This document shows, piece by piece, positions 1 to 6,204 of a DNA stretch of 6,396 bases; position 1 is the stretch's first letter; each line of letters begins with the position of its first letter. The position numbers and the translations under genes were made by a program. Under the pieces are notes generated by a model. It worked only from the letters and a program-made list of their open reading frames with translations. It ran no database searches and was not told the DNA's origin. Origin of the DNA: UBA652 sp964598235 (GTDB taxonomy: Bacteria > Pseudomonadota > Gammaproteobacteria > Nitrosococcales > Methylophagaceae); contig CAZRAY010000071.1 of the NCBI GenBank assembly GCA_964598235.1, forward strand, positions 1 to 6,396. The letters run 5' to 3'.

Positions 1-1216
1 CCCACCAAATTTGACGCGAGATACACCAATCTTGAATGCCATCCATCCAGTTATAGAAGGTTTTATCCCAGTTACCGGGGACAAATTTAATTTTACCTGT
101 TTGTACGGCTTTCACCGCAGGTTCTGCGAGCGCATCGGCTTTCACATACCATTGGTCGGTTAATAAAGGCTCAATAATCGCACCAGAGCGATCGCCGCGT
201 GGCACCATTAAGGTGTGGTCTTTAATGCTATCCAATAAACCAAGAGCATCTAAATCTGCCACAATGGCTTTACGCGCATCAAACCGATCTAATCCACGAT
301 ATTTTTCAGGCGCTTCATCATTGATCGCGGCATTGATAGTGAGGATATTATATTTTGGTAAATTATGGCGCTGGCCCATTTCTGCATCATTAAAATCATG
401 CGCAGGGGTGATTTTAACGCAACCCGTGCCAAATTCAGGATCGACATAGGTATCTGCAATAATCGGGATTTCACGGCCGACTAAGGGCAGGGTAATGGTT
501 TGGCCAATCAGATGTTGATAGCGTTCATCATCAGGGTGCACGGCCACCGCGCTATCGCCCAGCATGGTTTCAGGGCGCGTTGTTGCCACCGTTAGATGAC
601 CACTGCCATCGGTGAGCGGATAACGGAAATGCCACATATGGCCCGCTTCTTCTTCTGATAACACTTCGATATCAGACACCGCCGTGTGGAGCACAGGATC
701 CCAGTTAACGAGGCGCTTGCCGCGATAAATCAAGCCTTCTTTATGCAGCTTAACAAATACATTTTTAACGGCTTCTGATAAACCATCATCCATGGTGAAG
801 CGTTCGCGAGACCAATCTAGCGATGAGCCAAGGCGACGGAGTTGACGGGTGATATTGCCGCCTGATTCTTCTTTCCATTCTAGAACACGCTCAAGAAAGG
901 CTTCGCGGCCTAAATCATGGCGAGTTTTGCCTTCGGCATTGAGTTGGCGTTCCACCACCATTTGCGTGGCGATACCGGCATGATCTGTGCCCGGTTGCCA
1001 TAAGGTATTATCACCCTTCATGCGGTGATAGCGGGTGAGGATATCCATAATGGTGTTGTTAAACCCATGGCCCATATGGAGATTGCCCGTGACATTGGGT
1101 GGGGGCAACATGATAGCGAAAGGCGTACCTTCGCCAGATGGCTTGAATTCGCCATTCTGTTCCCAAGTTTGGTACCAATTTTGTTCGATTTCGTCAGGGC
1201 TGTAGGTTTTTTCCAT
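1..1216 (-). CDS. valS: Valyl-tRNA synthetase, N-terminal 405 residues (3' end outside window)
   Basis: This class I aminoacyl-tRNA synthetase charges tRNA-Val with valine in the cytoplasm. The reading frame is open from the ATG at 1216 to base 2 and continues off the left edge; the family is about 950 residues, so under half is present. Visible landmarks are the ATP-binding HIGH-type motif (PPPNVTGNLHMGH, residues 38-50), the GTDHAGIATQ block (76-85), NWDPVLHTAVSD before the editing insertion (171-182), and CP1 editing-domain signatures TTRPET (212-217) and GTGCVKITPAHDFND (263-277). The visible part ends at the conserved IQDWCISRQIWW. The KMSKS motif lies outside. The start MEKTYSPDEIE fits the family, and no other in-frame start is found in the short gap upstream. 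No good Shine-Dalgarno precedes it, so initiation may depend on operon translation. It follows holC by 42 bases, as in other gammaproteobacteria. Confidence 0.97.
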   Translation of the reverse strand, partial: MEKTYSPDEIEQNWYQTWEQNGEFKPSGEGTPFAIMLPPPNVTGNLHMGHGFNNTIMDILTRYHRMKGDNTLWQPGTDHAGIATQMVVERQLNAEGKTRHDLGREAFLERVLEWKEESGGNITRQLRRLGSSLDWSRERFTMDDGLSEAVKNVFVKLHKEGLIYRGKRLVNWDPVLHTAVSDIEVLSEEEAGHMWHFRYPLTDGSGHLTVATTRPETMLGDSAVAVHPDDERYQHLIGQTITLPLVGREIPIIADTYVDPEFGTGCVKITPAHDFNDAEMGQRHNLPKYNILTINAAINDEAPEKYRGLDRFDARKAIVADLDALGLLDSIKDHTLMVPRGDRSGAIIEPLLTDQWYVKADALAEPAVKAVQTGKIKFVPGNWDKTFYNWMDGIQDWCISRQIWW

Positions 1217-1258
1217 GGTGTCTGATTTGCTTTTATTTAGGTGTTTAAAAGGACGTTA

Positions 1259-1681
1259 TTATAGCTTATGGGTTTCTAATGCGTAACCGTGTTGTTGGTA
1301 ATAACGGTAACGCTCTCGGCCAGCGAGTTTGACTGTTTCATCATCATTAAGCAGTTCGGCGACCCGGTTAAATTGACTAAAAAAGCCGGGTTGATTATTG
1401 CTGAGATTGATCAGAAGATCCATTAAACGAGGCGGGTGGTTATCGTGGCCGATGAGGATTTTGCTATCTGTATTGTTGCCTGAATTGATTTCATGCGGCA
1501 CAAAGCTATCCGCCCGAAAAGACCAGAGCAAGGCATCTAATTCAGCGCTCGCTTCAGCATGATCAGTGTGGATATATACTTGATGGCCTTGTTTCCATGC
1601 TTTTTCCGCTAATCGGCAGGCAAATATTTGCCGACTTTGGGTTTGCTGATCAGCCAGAATATAGAAACTAACTCGGGTCAT
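1259..1681 (-). CDS. holC: DNA polymerase III chi subunit
   Basis: Chi is a small subunit of the DNA polymerase III holoenzyme. With psi (HolD) it links the clamp loader to SSB on the lagging strand. The protein is 140 residues, against 147 in E. coli. Family features I can see are the N-terminal beta strand SFYIL (residues 5-9), the LW...SFVPH block (52-63) that matches the E. coli protein, and the C-terminal GRERYRYYQQHGY segment (121-133), which parallels LARERYKAYRVAGF in E. coli. There is no membrane segment or signal peptide. Its ATG shares one base with the TAA of pepA (TAATG, 1679-1683) and no Shine-Dalgarno is visible, so translation is probably coupled to pepA. The low overall identity is normal for this fast-evolving subunit; the gene order pepA-holC-valS supports the call. 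Confidence 0.95.
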   Translation of the reverse strand: MTRVSFYILADQQTQSRQIFACRLAEKAWKQGHQVYIHTDHAEASAELDALLWSFRADSFVPHEINSGNNTDSKILIGHDNHPPRLMDLLINLSNNQPGFFSQFNRVAELLNDDETVKLAGRERYRYYQQHGYALETHKL

Positions 1682-3165
1682 TAAATTCGATTCAATAGGA
1701 ATTGCACGAGTAAAGGTACAGGGCGACCGGTTGCGCCTTTATCTTTACCGCCTGATTTCCATGCGGTGCCCGCAATATCAAGATGTGCCCAGTTCATATC
1801 TTCGGTGAATCTTGATAAGAAACAAGCAGCGGTAATACTACCGGCGCCTTTGCCACCGATATTGCCCATGTCGGCAAAATTGCTATCTAACTGGGGTTGA
1901 TATTCATCCCAAATAGGCAACTGCCATGCTTTATCATTACTATCTGTGCTGGCTGCTAGGATTTCATCGGCGATATCTTGGTTATTGGCCATTAAGCCCG
2001 TTGTTTGATGACCTAAGGCAACGATGATGGCACCCGTTAATGTGGCAATATCAATAATCGCAGCAGGTTCAAAGCGTTCGCTATAAGTAAGCGCATCGCA
2101 GAGAATTAAGCGGCCTTCAGCATCGGTATTGAGAATTTCAATCGTTTTACCTGCCATGCTGGTGACGACATCACCGGGTTTATTGGCATCGCCATCAGGC
2201 AGGTTTTCTGAACTGGGGATAACGCCAATCACATTAATAGGCAAATCTAAATCAGCACAAGCGGAAAGGGCTCCAAACACGCTAGCAGAGCCACACATAT
2301 CATATTTCATTTCATCCATGCCGGGCGCAGGTTTGATTGAGATGCCACCGGCATCAAACGTGAGCCCCTTACCAACGAAGACGACAGGCTTTTCATCGCC
2401 AGCGCCTTGATAGTTCATGATGATGAATTTAGCTGGCTCACGACTACCACGAGAGACGGACAGTAAAGAATGCATACCGAGCTCTGCCATATCGGCTTCT
2501 TCAAGGATGGTGGTGTTTATTTTGCTATGTTTATTCCCTAATTCAACGGCTTGGCTGGCGAGATAAGTCGGGGTGCAAACATTGCCAGGCAAATCACCTA
2601 AATTGCGGGCGAGCGCCATACCATTGGCAATCGCTTCGCCTTGTTGGGCTGCCTGTTCTAATACTGCTTTATCTGCGCTGCTCTCTGTGAGCAAGGTAAG
2701 CATTTTAATGGTGGGTGCGGTGCCTTTGCTGCTTTTTGTTTGGGTGTAGCGATAAAATGAATTTTCGGTGGTGGCGACGATTTGACGCGTTTTCCATGCC
2801 AACGAACGGTTGTTGACCTCAATATCGGCCAGTGTGGTGATCGCATTATCGGCACCGCTATTATTTAGTGCTTTAATGGTGGCGGTGATAAGGGTGTCGA
2901 ATTGGCGCTCGGTGGTGTCACCTTGTTTGCCACAGCCTACGAGTAATAAGCGTTTGCTTGCTAAGTTATCAAGTTCATGCAGGATCAGCGTACTACCGGC
3001 TTTGCCATCAATATCACCTTGATTGAGCATGCGACGGATAATACCGCCAATTTGCTCATCAAGCGCTTCGGCTGTCGGGCTCATTCTCCCTTTTTCAAAC
3101 AGGGCGACGACAAGGCAATCGCTTTTGTCTATGTTTAATGCTGATTGGCTAATAAGGTATTGCAT
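1681..3165 (-). CDS. pepA: Leucyl aminopeptidase (cytosol aminopeptidase, family M17)
   Basis: This cytoplasmic two-metal aminopeptidase forms hexamers and removes N-terminal residues, preferably leucine, from peptides. The 494-residue protein is close to the usual length (E. coli 503). The N-terminal domain (about 1-165) is followed by the catalytic domain, with NLGDLPGNVCTPTYLA (188-203), GKGLTFDAGG (265-274), the signature NTDAEGRL (346-353) and the C-terminal GRPVPLL (480-486). By alignment with E. coli PepA, the metal ligands are K266, D271, D289, D348 and E350, and the catalytic pair is K278 and R352; all are present, so the enzyme should be active. In E. coli PepA is also a DNA-binding accessory factor in Xer recombination and a carAB regulator; whether that holds here cannot be seen. 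The start is supported by AGGA at 3172-3175, six bases upstream. It is first in the pepA-holC-valS operon and divergent from lptF. Confidence 0.98.
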   Translation of the reverse strand: MQYLISQSALNIDKSDCLVVALFEKGRMSPTAEALDEQIGGIIRRMLNQGDIDGKAGSTLILHELDNLASKRLLLVGCGKQGDTTERQFDTLITATIKALNNSGADNAITTLADIEVNNRSLAWKTRQIVATTENSFYRYTQTKSSKGTAPTIKMLTLLTESSADKAVLEQAAQQGEAIANGMALARNLGDLPGNVCTPTYLASQAVELGNKHSKINTTILEEADMAELGMHSLLSVSRGSREPAKFIIMNYQGAGDEKPVVFVGKGLTFDAGGISIKPAPGMDEMKYDMCGSASVFGALSACADLDLPINVIGVIPSSENLPDGDANKPGDVVTSMAGKTIEILNTDAEGRLILCDALTYSERFEPAAIIDIATLTGAIIVALGHQTTGLMANNQDIADEILAASTDSNDKAWQLPIWDEYQPQLDSNFADMGNIGGKGAGSITAACFLSRFTEDMNWAHLDIAGTAWKSGGKDKGATGRPVPLLVQFLLNRI

Positions 3166-3259
3166 GGTTTATCCTATATTAAATAATATGATGGTAATAT
3201 GTGTTGTTAGGGCGTTCGTTGCCTTAAGTACAATACATTCTAACTAAGACCGAGTAATA
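3166..3259. promoter_or_regulatory. Divergent intergenic region of pepA and lptF
   Basis: These 94 bases separate the start codons of pepA (leftward) and lptF (rightward) and must carry both promoters. On the plus strand TACAAT (3229-3234) is a good -10 candidate; the best upstream -35-like hexamer is TTGTTA (3204-3209), with an over-long 19-base spacer. Transcription would start near 3241. For pepA the A+T-rich stretch 3176-3200 could hold a -10, but no convincing hexamer pair stands out. A small inverted repeat, ATATT-AAAT-AATAT (3176-3189), lies just upstream of the pepA ribosome-binding site. Promoter placement is inference from consensus matching only. Confidence 0.45.
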
Positions 3260-4396
3260 ATGCCTAAACTTCGACCTTCGATGCGATTTTTATCTACGAT
3301 TGACCGCTATGTCTTACGTGAGTTTGCGCTGAATTTATTGGCGATATTGAGTATTTTATGGTTGATTTATATTGCCACTCGATTCGCGCGCTATTTAGCG
3401 GATGCAGCGGTGGGCAATTTACCCAATGATGTTATTTTCACCTTATTGGGCTATAGCTCATTAGGTGCTTTGACATTATTACTACCGTTAAGTGCTTTTT
3501 TAGCGGTGATGATGGTGTTGGGCCGGATGAATGTTGATAATGAGCTGGTGGTGATGTCAGCTTGTGGCTTGGGAACAAAAACACGGATCAAACAAATTTT
3601 ATTTTTCTCTGGTGGTGTTGCCATTATCGTTGGTCTTTTGGCGTTGTGGGTGGTGCCCGATGTATTGTCGGATAGAAAAGGATTGGAACGACAAGCTAAA
3701 TTAGCCGCAGATACAACCGGGCTTGTTGCCGGTAGCTTTAAAGAAAGCCGAAATGGGAAATGGGTGTTTTACACAGAAAGTTTATCGAATGATTCCCCGC
3801 CGAAAATGGAGGGCGTTTTTATTCAAATAAAACGTGAACCGCCTTTGACCCTGCGGGCTGCGCGCGGCTATTTTCAGATTAATTCAGAGACGCAGGATCG
3901 TTATTTGATCTTAGAAGATGGGCATCGCTATGAGGGTGAGGCAGGCACAGCCACTTTTTCGATTGCTGCCTTTGGCCAACATCAAATGTTGCTAGAGAAA
4001 GGGGGCGAAAAAAAATCGCATGAACGACATAGAACCTTATCAACGATGAATTTATGGCAACGTGGGGATGTGGAATCAATGGCAGAATTACAATGGCGCG
4101 TTTCGGCTATTGTGATGACAGTAGTGTTAGGTTTATTAGCCATTGCATTGGCACAAACAGGACCGCGTAGTGGCCGCTATGCCGGTTTTTTCTCGGCGAT
4201 CTTGGTCTACATTATTTATAGCAATTTATTAGGGGTAACACGTGCGTGGGTGGCAAAAGAGGCAATGGCGCCCTGGTTAGGTTTGATATGGGTACACATA
4301 TTAATGTTGCTATTGCTCTATGGTTTGCTTTCTTGGCCGAGGTGGCAAGCACAACGTGTGCGTCGCCAACTAAAATCGATACAAGGCACGCCATAA
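3260..4396 (+). CDS. lptF: LPS export ABC transporter permease LptF
   Basis: LptF is one of two membrane subunits of the inner-membrane LptB2FG complex, which extracts LPS and passes it to LptC-LptA. The 378-residue protein (E. coli 366) shows the family plan of six membrane helices, at about 23-41, 60-88, 112-133, 281-299, 308-326 and 338-358, with a large periplasmic domain (about 135-270) between helices 3 and 4. RMNVDNELVVMSACG (89-103) corresponds to the cytoplasmic coupling segment; E95 aligns with the conserved glutamate that contacts LptB. The start at 3260 has only a weak GAG at 3252-3254. An in-frame ATG at 3281 would give a product seven residues shorter, beginning MRFLSTIDRY; it has no Shine-Dalgarno, so 3260 is kept. 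Its TAA overlaps the lptG ATG. The distinction from LptG rests on being first in the pair, as in other gammaproteobacteria. Confidence 0.95.
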   Translation: MPKLRPSMRFLSTIDRYVLREFALNLLAILSILWLIYIATRFARYLADAAVGNLPNDVIFTLLGYSSLGALTLLLPLSAFLAVMMVLGRMNVDNELVVMSACGLGTKTRIKQILFFSGGVAIIVGLLALWVVPDVLSDRKGLERQAKLAADTTGLVAGSFKESRNGKWVFYTESLSNDSPPKMEGVFIQIKREPPLTLRAARGYFQINSETQDRYLILEDGHRYEGEAGTATFSIAAFGQHQMLLEKGGEKKSHERHRTLSTMNLWQRGDVESMAELQWRVSAIVMTVVLGLLAIALAQTGPRSGRYAGFFSAILVYIIYSNLLGVTRAWVAKEAMAPWLGLIWVHILMLLLLYGLLSWPRWQAQRVRRQLKSIQGTP

Positions 4397-5463
4397 TGCG
4401 ATTGTTAACACGTTATATCGCAGGCACCATTTTAGCGAGTACGGCATTGGTATTAGCCGTCTTATTAGCGTTATATACGTTTATTGATTTTGTAACGGAG
4501 TTAGAAGATTTTGGCAAAGGGCGTTATGGCTTGCTTGAGATTGCTCAGTATCTTGCGCTATCGATGCCAAAGCGGATTTATGAATTGCTGCCGATTGCAG
4601 CATTATTAGGCAGTGTTTTAGGATTGGGTAACCTTGCAAGCCAAAGTGAGCTAGTGGTGATGCGTGCTGCAGGTTTATCTGTTGGGAAAATTAGTCGTGC
4701 CGTGTTATTGGTGTCGATTGCGTTATTTTTCCTAGCGCTGTTTGTAGGTGAAGTGGTGCGGCCGGCAGCGGAGAAAAAAGCGCGTACTTTTCAAACGCAA
4801 ATACAAACCGGTGCGCTGGCGGAAGCACCGGTGAATAATGGTTTTTGGACGCGTGATGGCAATAACTTTAATCATATTGAACAAATCCTGCCAGATGGTC
4901 GGTTTGCAGGCGTATCGGTTTATGAATTCGATGCACAGCAACGTTTACGCGTTGCTTCAACGGCAAAGCAGGCTATTTATGATGATGGACATTGGACTTT
5001 AGAGCAGGTTCAACAAAGTCAGCTTGACGAGGCGGGCGTCAAGATAACATCAACTGAACAGCAACAATGGCAATCGACATTGAATCCGAGTGTATTGAAT
5101 GTGGTTGCTGTTCCGCCAGAATATTTACCCGTGTGGGGGTTGTTAGAATATATTCAATATCTTGAACTTAATCAGCAAGCAACCGCACGTTATGAACTGG
5201 CTTTTTGGAGCAAATTGATGATGCCACTGAGTGCGGCAGTGATGGTTTTTATTGCGGTGCCCTTTATTTTTGGTCCATTGCGATCGAGCCCGATTGGTGG
5301 GCGTGTTTTAGCAGGGGCGTTAGTAGGTATTGGTTTCCATTTGTTTAATCAAATGTTCCAGCATATGGGCTTAGTTTTTGGCTTCTGGCCTTTTGTGAGT
5401 GCGGCATTACCGACGTTTATCTTCGCAGGATTAGGCTGGTATCTTATGCGGCGTGTGCATTAA
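4396..5463 (+). CDS. lptG: LPS export ABC transporter permease LptG
   Basis: LptG is the second membrane subunit of the LptB2FG exporter and partner of LptF. The protein is 355 residues (E. coli 360). Six membrane helices are predicted at about 10-33, 58-80, 100-122, 270-292, 302-325 and 331-351, with the periplasmic domain between helices 3 and 4. Family signatures are FIDFVTELEDFGKGRYG (29-45), the coupling segment ASQSELVVMRAAG (81-93) with conserved E85, and WSKLMMPLSAAVMVFIAVPF (271-290) followed by GPLRSSPIGGR (293-303). The frame is open upstream to an ATG at 4246, but the ATG at 4396 is chosen: MRLLTRYIAGTIL matches the family N-terminus, AAGG (4383-4386) lies nine bases upstream, and it overlaps the lptF stop as TAATG. 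The extra 50 residues would only translate lptF sequence out of frame. A strong terminator follows 32 bases after the stop. Confidence 0.96.
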   Translation: MRLLTRYIAGTILASTALVLAVLLALYTFIDFVTELEDFGKGRYGLLEIAQYLALSMPKRIYELLPIAALLGSVLGLGNLASQSELVVMRAAGLSVGKISRAVLLVSIALFFLALFVGEVVRPAAEKKARTFQTQIQTGALAEAPVNNGFWTRDGNNFNHIEQILPDGRFAGVSVYEFDAQQRLRVASTAKQAIYDDGHWTLEQVQQSQLDEAGVKITSTEQQQWQSTLNPSVLNVVAVPPEYLPVWGLLEYIQYLELNQQATARYELAFWSKLMMPLSAAVMVFIAVPFIFGPLRSSPIGGRVLAGALVGIGFHLFNQMFQHMGLVFGFWPFVSAALPTFIFAGLGWYLMRRVH

Positions 5464-5495
5464 GCCACCTTTAACGAATACGGAACATAAAAAAA

Positions 5496-5523
5496 GCGCG
5501 CCAGGAAACTGGCGCGCTTTTTT
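5496..5523. terminator. Bidirectional rho-independent terminator between lptG and mscL
   Basis: A perfect 9-bp stem, GCGCGCCAG (5496-5504) with CTGGCGCGC (5509-5517), is closed by the tetraloop GAAA (5505-5508), a GNRA loop on the plus strand. It is followed by six T (5518-5523) and preceded by seven A (5489-5495), so it can end transcription in both directions: lptG rightward, and mscL leftward 21 bases after its stop. The A and T runs also extend the stem by six pairs. Confidence 0.93.
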
Positions 5524-5538
5524 AGAAAACCTGTAAAA

Positions 5539-5928
5539 CTATTTTTTCAATAGATCACGAATTTCAGTTAACAATACTTCTTCTTTAGGCGGTGCAGAAG
5601 GTGCTTCTTCTTCTTTCTTTTTCGCATTGTTAATGGCTTTAACAACCATAAAGATAGCTGCTGCGATGATGATGAAGTCAAACATCGTTTGTATAAATGC
5701 ACCATAGTTAATGGTTACTGCAGCCGTTTCGCCCACTGCTTCTTTGAGTGTGTATGCTAAATCTGTAAAATTAACACCGCCAACCAATGTGCCTATAATT
5801 GGCATAATGATATCACCCACAAAAGAAGCCACAATTTTACCAAACGCAGCACCAATCACGACACCGACGGCCATATCGACCACATTACCTTTAATAGCAA
5901 AATCTTTAAATTCTGACAGCATACCCAT
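5539..5928 (-). CDS. mscL: Large-conductance mechanosensitive channel MscL
   Basis: MscL is a homopentameric inner-membrane channel that opens under membrane tension and releases solutes during hypo-osmotic shock. The 129-residue protein (E. coli 136) is complete: an N-terminal amphipathic helix (2-12), TM1 (about 15-44) with the signature KGNVVDMAVGVVIGAAFGKIV (13-33), a periplasmic loop (45-71), TM2 (about 72-98, including FIQTMFDF), a charged linker (KKKEEEAPSAPPKEE) and the C-terminal bundle helix VLLTEIRDLL (118-127). The pore residues G22, V23 and G26 are conserved. The gate position 19 is Met rather than the Leu of E. coli; Met also occurs there in the Haemophilus protein as I recall it, so this is ordinary variation. 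The start at 5928 aligns with the E. coli N-terminus and has AAGGA (5936-5940) seven bases upstream; the ATG at 5922 is less well placed. It is convergent with lptG and apparently monocistronic. Confidence 0.98.
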   Translation of the reverse strand: MGMLSEFKDFAIKGNVVDMAVGVVIGAAFGKIVASFVGDIIMPIIGTLVGGVNFTDLAYTLKEAVGETAAVTINYGAFIQTMFDFIIIAAAIFMVVKAINNAKKKEEEAPSAPPKEEVLLTEIRDLLKK

Positions 5929-5995
5929 AGTGTTTTCCTTTTTATAGTTAGATTTAATTACGGTGTCTATTTCGTCACCGGTTCACAGTATCGCA
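5929..5995 (-). promoter_or_regulatory. mscL upstream region: ribosome-binding site and two candidate promoters
   Basis: AAGGA (5936-5940) is the ribosome-binding site. Candidate one, by far the better hexamer match, is TAGACA (5969-5964) and TATAAA (5946-5941) with exactly 17 bases between them, five of six matches each. However, it would start transcription around 5934, inside or just after the ribosome-binding site. Candidate two is an extended -10, TGC-GATACT (5995-5987), with a poor -35 (TTCCTT); it would start near 5980 and give a leader of about 50 bases that keeps the ribosome-binding site. That leader would contain the inverted repeat CGGTG (5961-5965) / CACCG (5976-5980), with a 10-base loop. 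Both are consensus matches only. Confidence 0.4.
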
Positions 5996-6025
5996 TAAAG
6001 TGCAAAAATAAGGAATATATTAAGG

Positions 6026-6135
6026 GGTGGGTGTGCACAAACTGCGACTAGACAAAAAGGAGGAAAACTAGCCACACAGCGCCTAGACAAGGAGGGGACT
6101 AGTACGCTGACTCTCTTTGTTTATGCGCACCCACC
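6026..6135 (+). ncRNA. Candidate structured RNA with two GGAGG loops inside a 12-bp closing helix
   Basis: The two ends pair over 12 positions, GGTGGGTGTGCA (6026-6037) with TGCGCACCCACC (6124-6135), including one G-U pair if the plus strand is transcribed. The helix can extend by CAAA (6038-6041) with TTTG (6116-6119) across a four-base bulge. Inside are two hairpins. The first is a weak CTAG/CTAG stem (6048-6051/6068-6071) with a 16-base loop. The second is stronger: CAGCG (6077-6081) with CGCTG (6105-6109), then CTAG/CTAG (6083-6086/6099-6102), with the loop ACAAGGAGGGGA (6087-6098). Both loops expose AAGGAGG. TATATT (6016-6021) is a possible -10 placing the start at the foot of the closing helix, but the -35 is poor and no terminator follows closely; the next hairpin ends at 6237. 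I know of no matching RNA family. No protein-coding potential is seen. A minus-strand transcript or a mobile DNA repeat remain possible. Confidence 0.4.
6044..6102. repeat. Two tandem diverged copies of a CTAG-GGAGG-CTAG unit
   Basis: Copy one is 6044-6071 and copy two is 6079-6102. Both read GCG, one variable base, CTAGACAA, GGAGG, then ACTAG. Copy one has three extra A before GGAGG and AAA after it, where copy two has GG after it. The shared blocks (21 bases) keep the same order, while the differences lie in the spacers. This suggests an old duplication held by selection on the blocks, or two functional sites of one kind. The copies are the hairpin loops of the surrounding inverted repeat (6026-6135). 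Confidence 0.7.
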
Positions 6136-6169
6136 GAAACGGATACTAAAAAGCTCTTACTCATCATAA

Positions 6170-6194
6170 CGCAAAAAAACATTTTGCATTTGCG
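6170..6194. other. A+T-rich hairpin with two alternative pairings
   Basis: GCAAAA (6171-6176) can pair with TTTTGC (6182-6187) over a 5-base loop. The overlapping CGCAAA (6170-6175) can instead pair with TTTGCG (6189-6194). The two pairings exclude each other. It lies between the candidate RNA element and the tRNA terminator, with no T run in either direction that would make it a terminator. Bases 6136-6169, between it and the element, show nothing else recognisable. Such pairing in A+T-rich DNA may be chance. Confidence 0.35.
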
Positions 6195-6204
6195 AAAAAT
6201 AAAA

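Noticed and set aside
213..449. Open frame on the plus strand (78 codons), and a similar one at 1025-1225.
   Set aside because: Both are opposite-strand shadows of valS, whose product is conserved throughout; the translations resemble nothing known.
2129..2410. Open frame on the plus strand (93 codons), with others at 2810-3022 and 3023-3247.
   Set aside because: They are antisense to the strongly conserved pepA catalytic and N-terminal domains and have no supporting signals.
4246..4395. An upstream in-frame ATG would extend lptG by 50 residues.
   Set aside because: The extension lies inside lptF in another frame, does not resemble LptG, and the ATG at 4396 has a ribosome-binding site and the family N-terminus.
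5872..5874. Met at MscL gate position 19 instead of the Leu of E. coli.
   Set aside because: Methionine at this position occurs in other gammaproteobacterial MscL proteins, so it is ordinary variation.
5711..5947. Open frame on the plus strand (78 codons) opposite mscL.
   Set aside because: Antisense shadow of MscL; the hydrophobic composition simply mirrors the channel gene.
6026..6135. Retron-type non-coding RNA (long terminal repeats enclosing hairpins).
   Set aside because: No reverse transcriptase gene is adjacent; the flanks are mscL and tRNA genes, and the interior is too short for a usual msr-msd.
6026..6135. 6S RNA, SRP RNA or tmRNA.
   Set aside because: None of their conserved landmarks is present: no large central bubble of 6S, no GGAAGGA-type SRP domain IV loop, no tRNA-like ends or tag frame.
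6123..6149. Eight-codon frame ATG CGC ... TAA just after the GGAGG loops.
   Set aside because: The nearest AAGGAGG is about 28 bases upstream, the ATG is inside the closing helix, and the peptide is too short to support.
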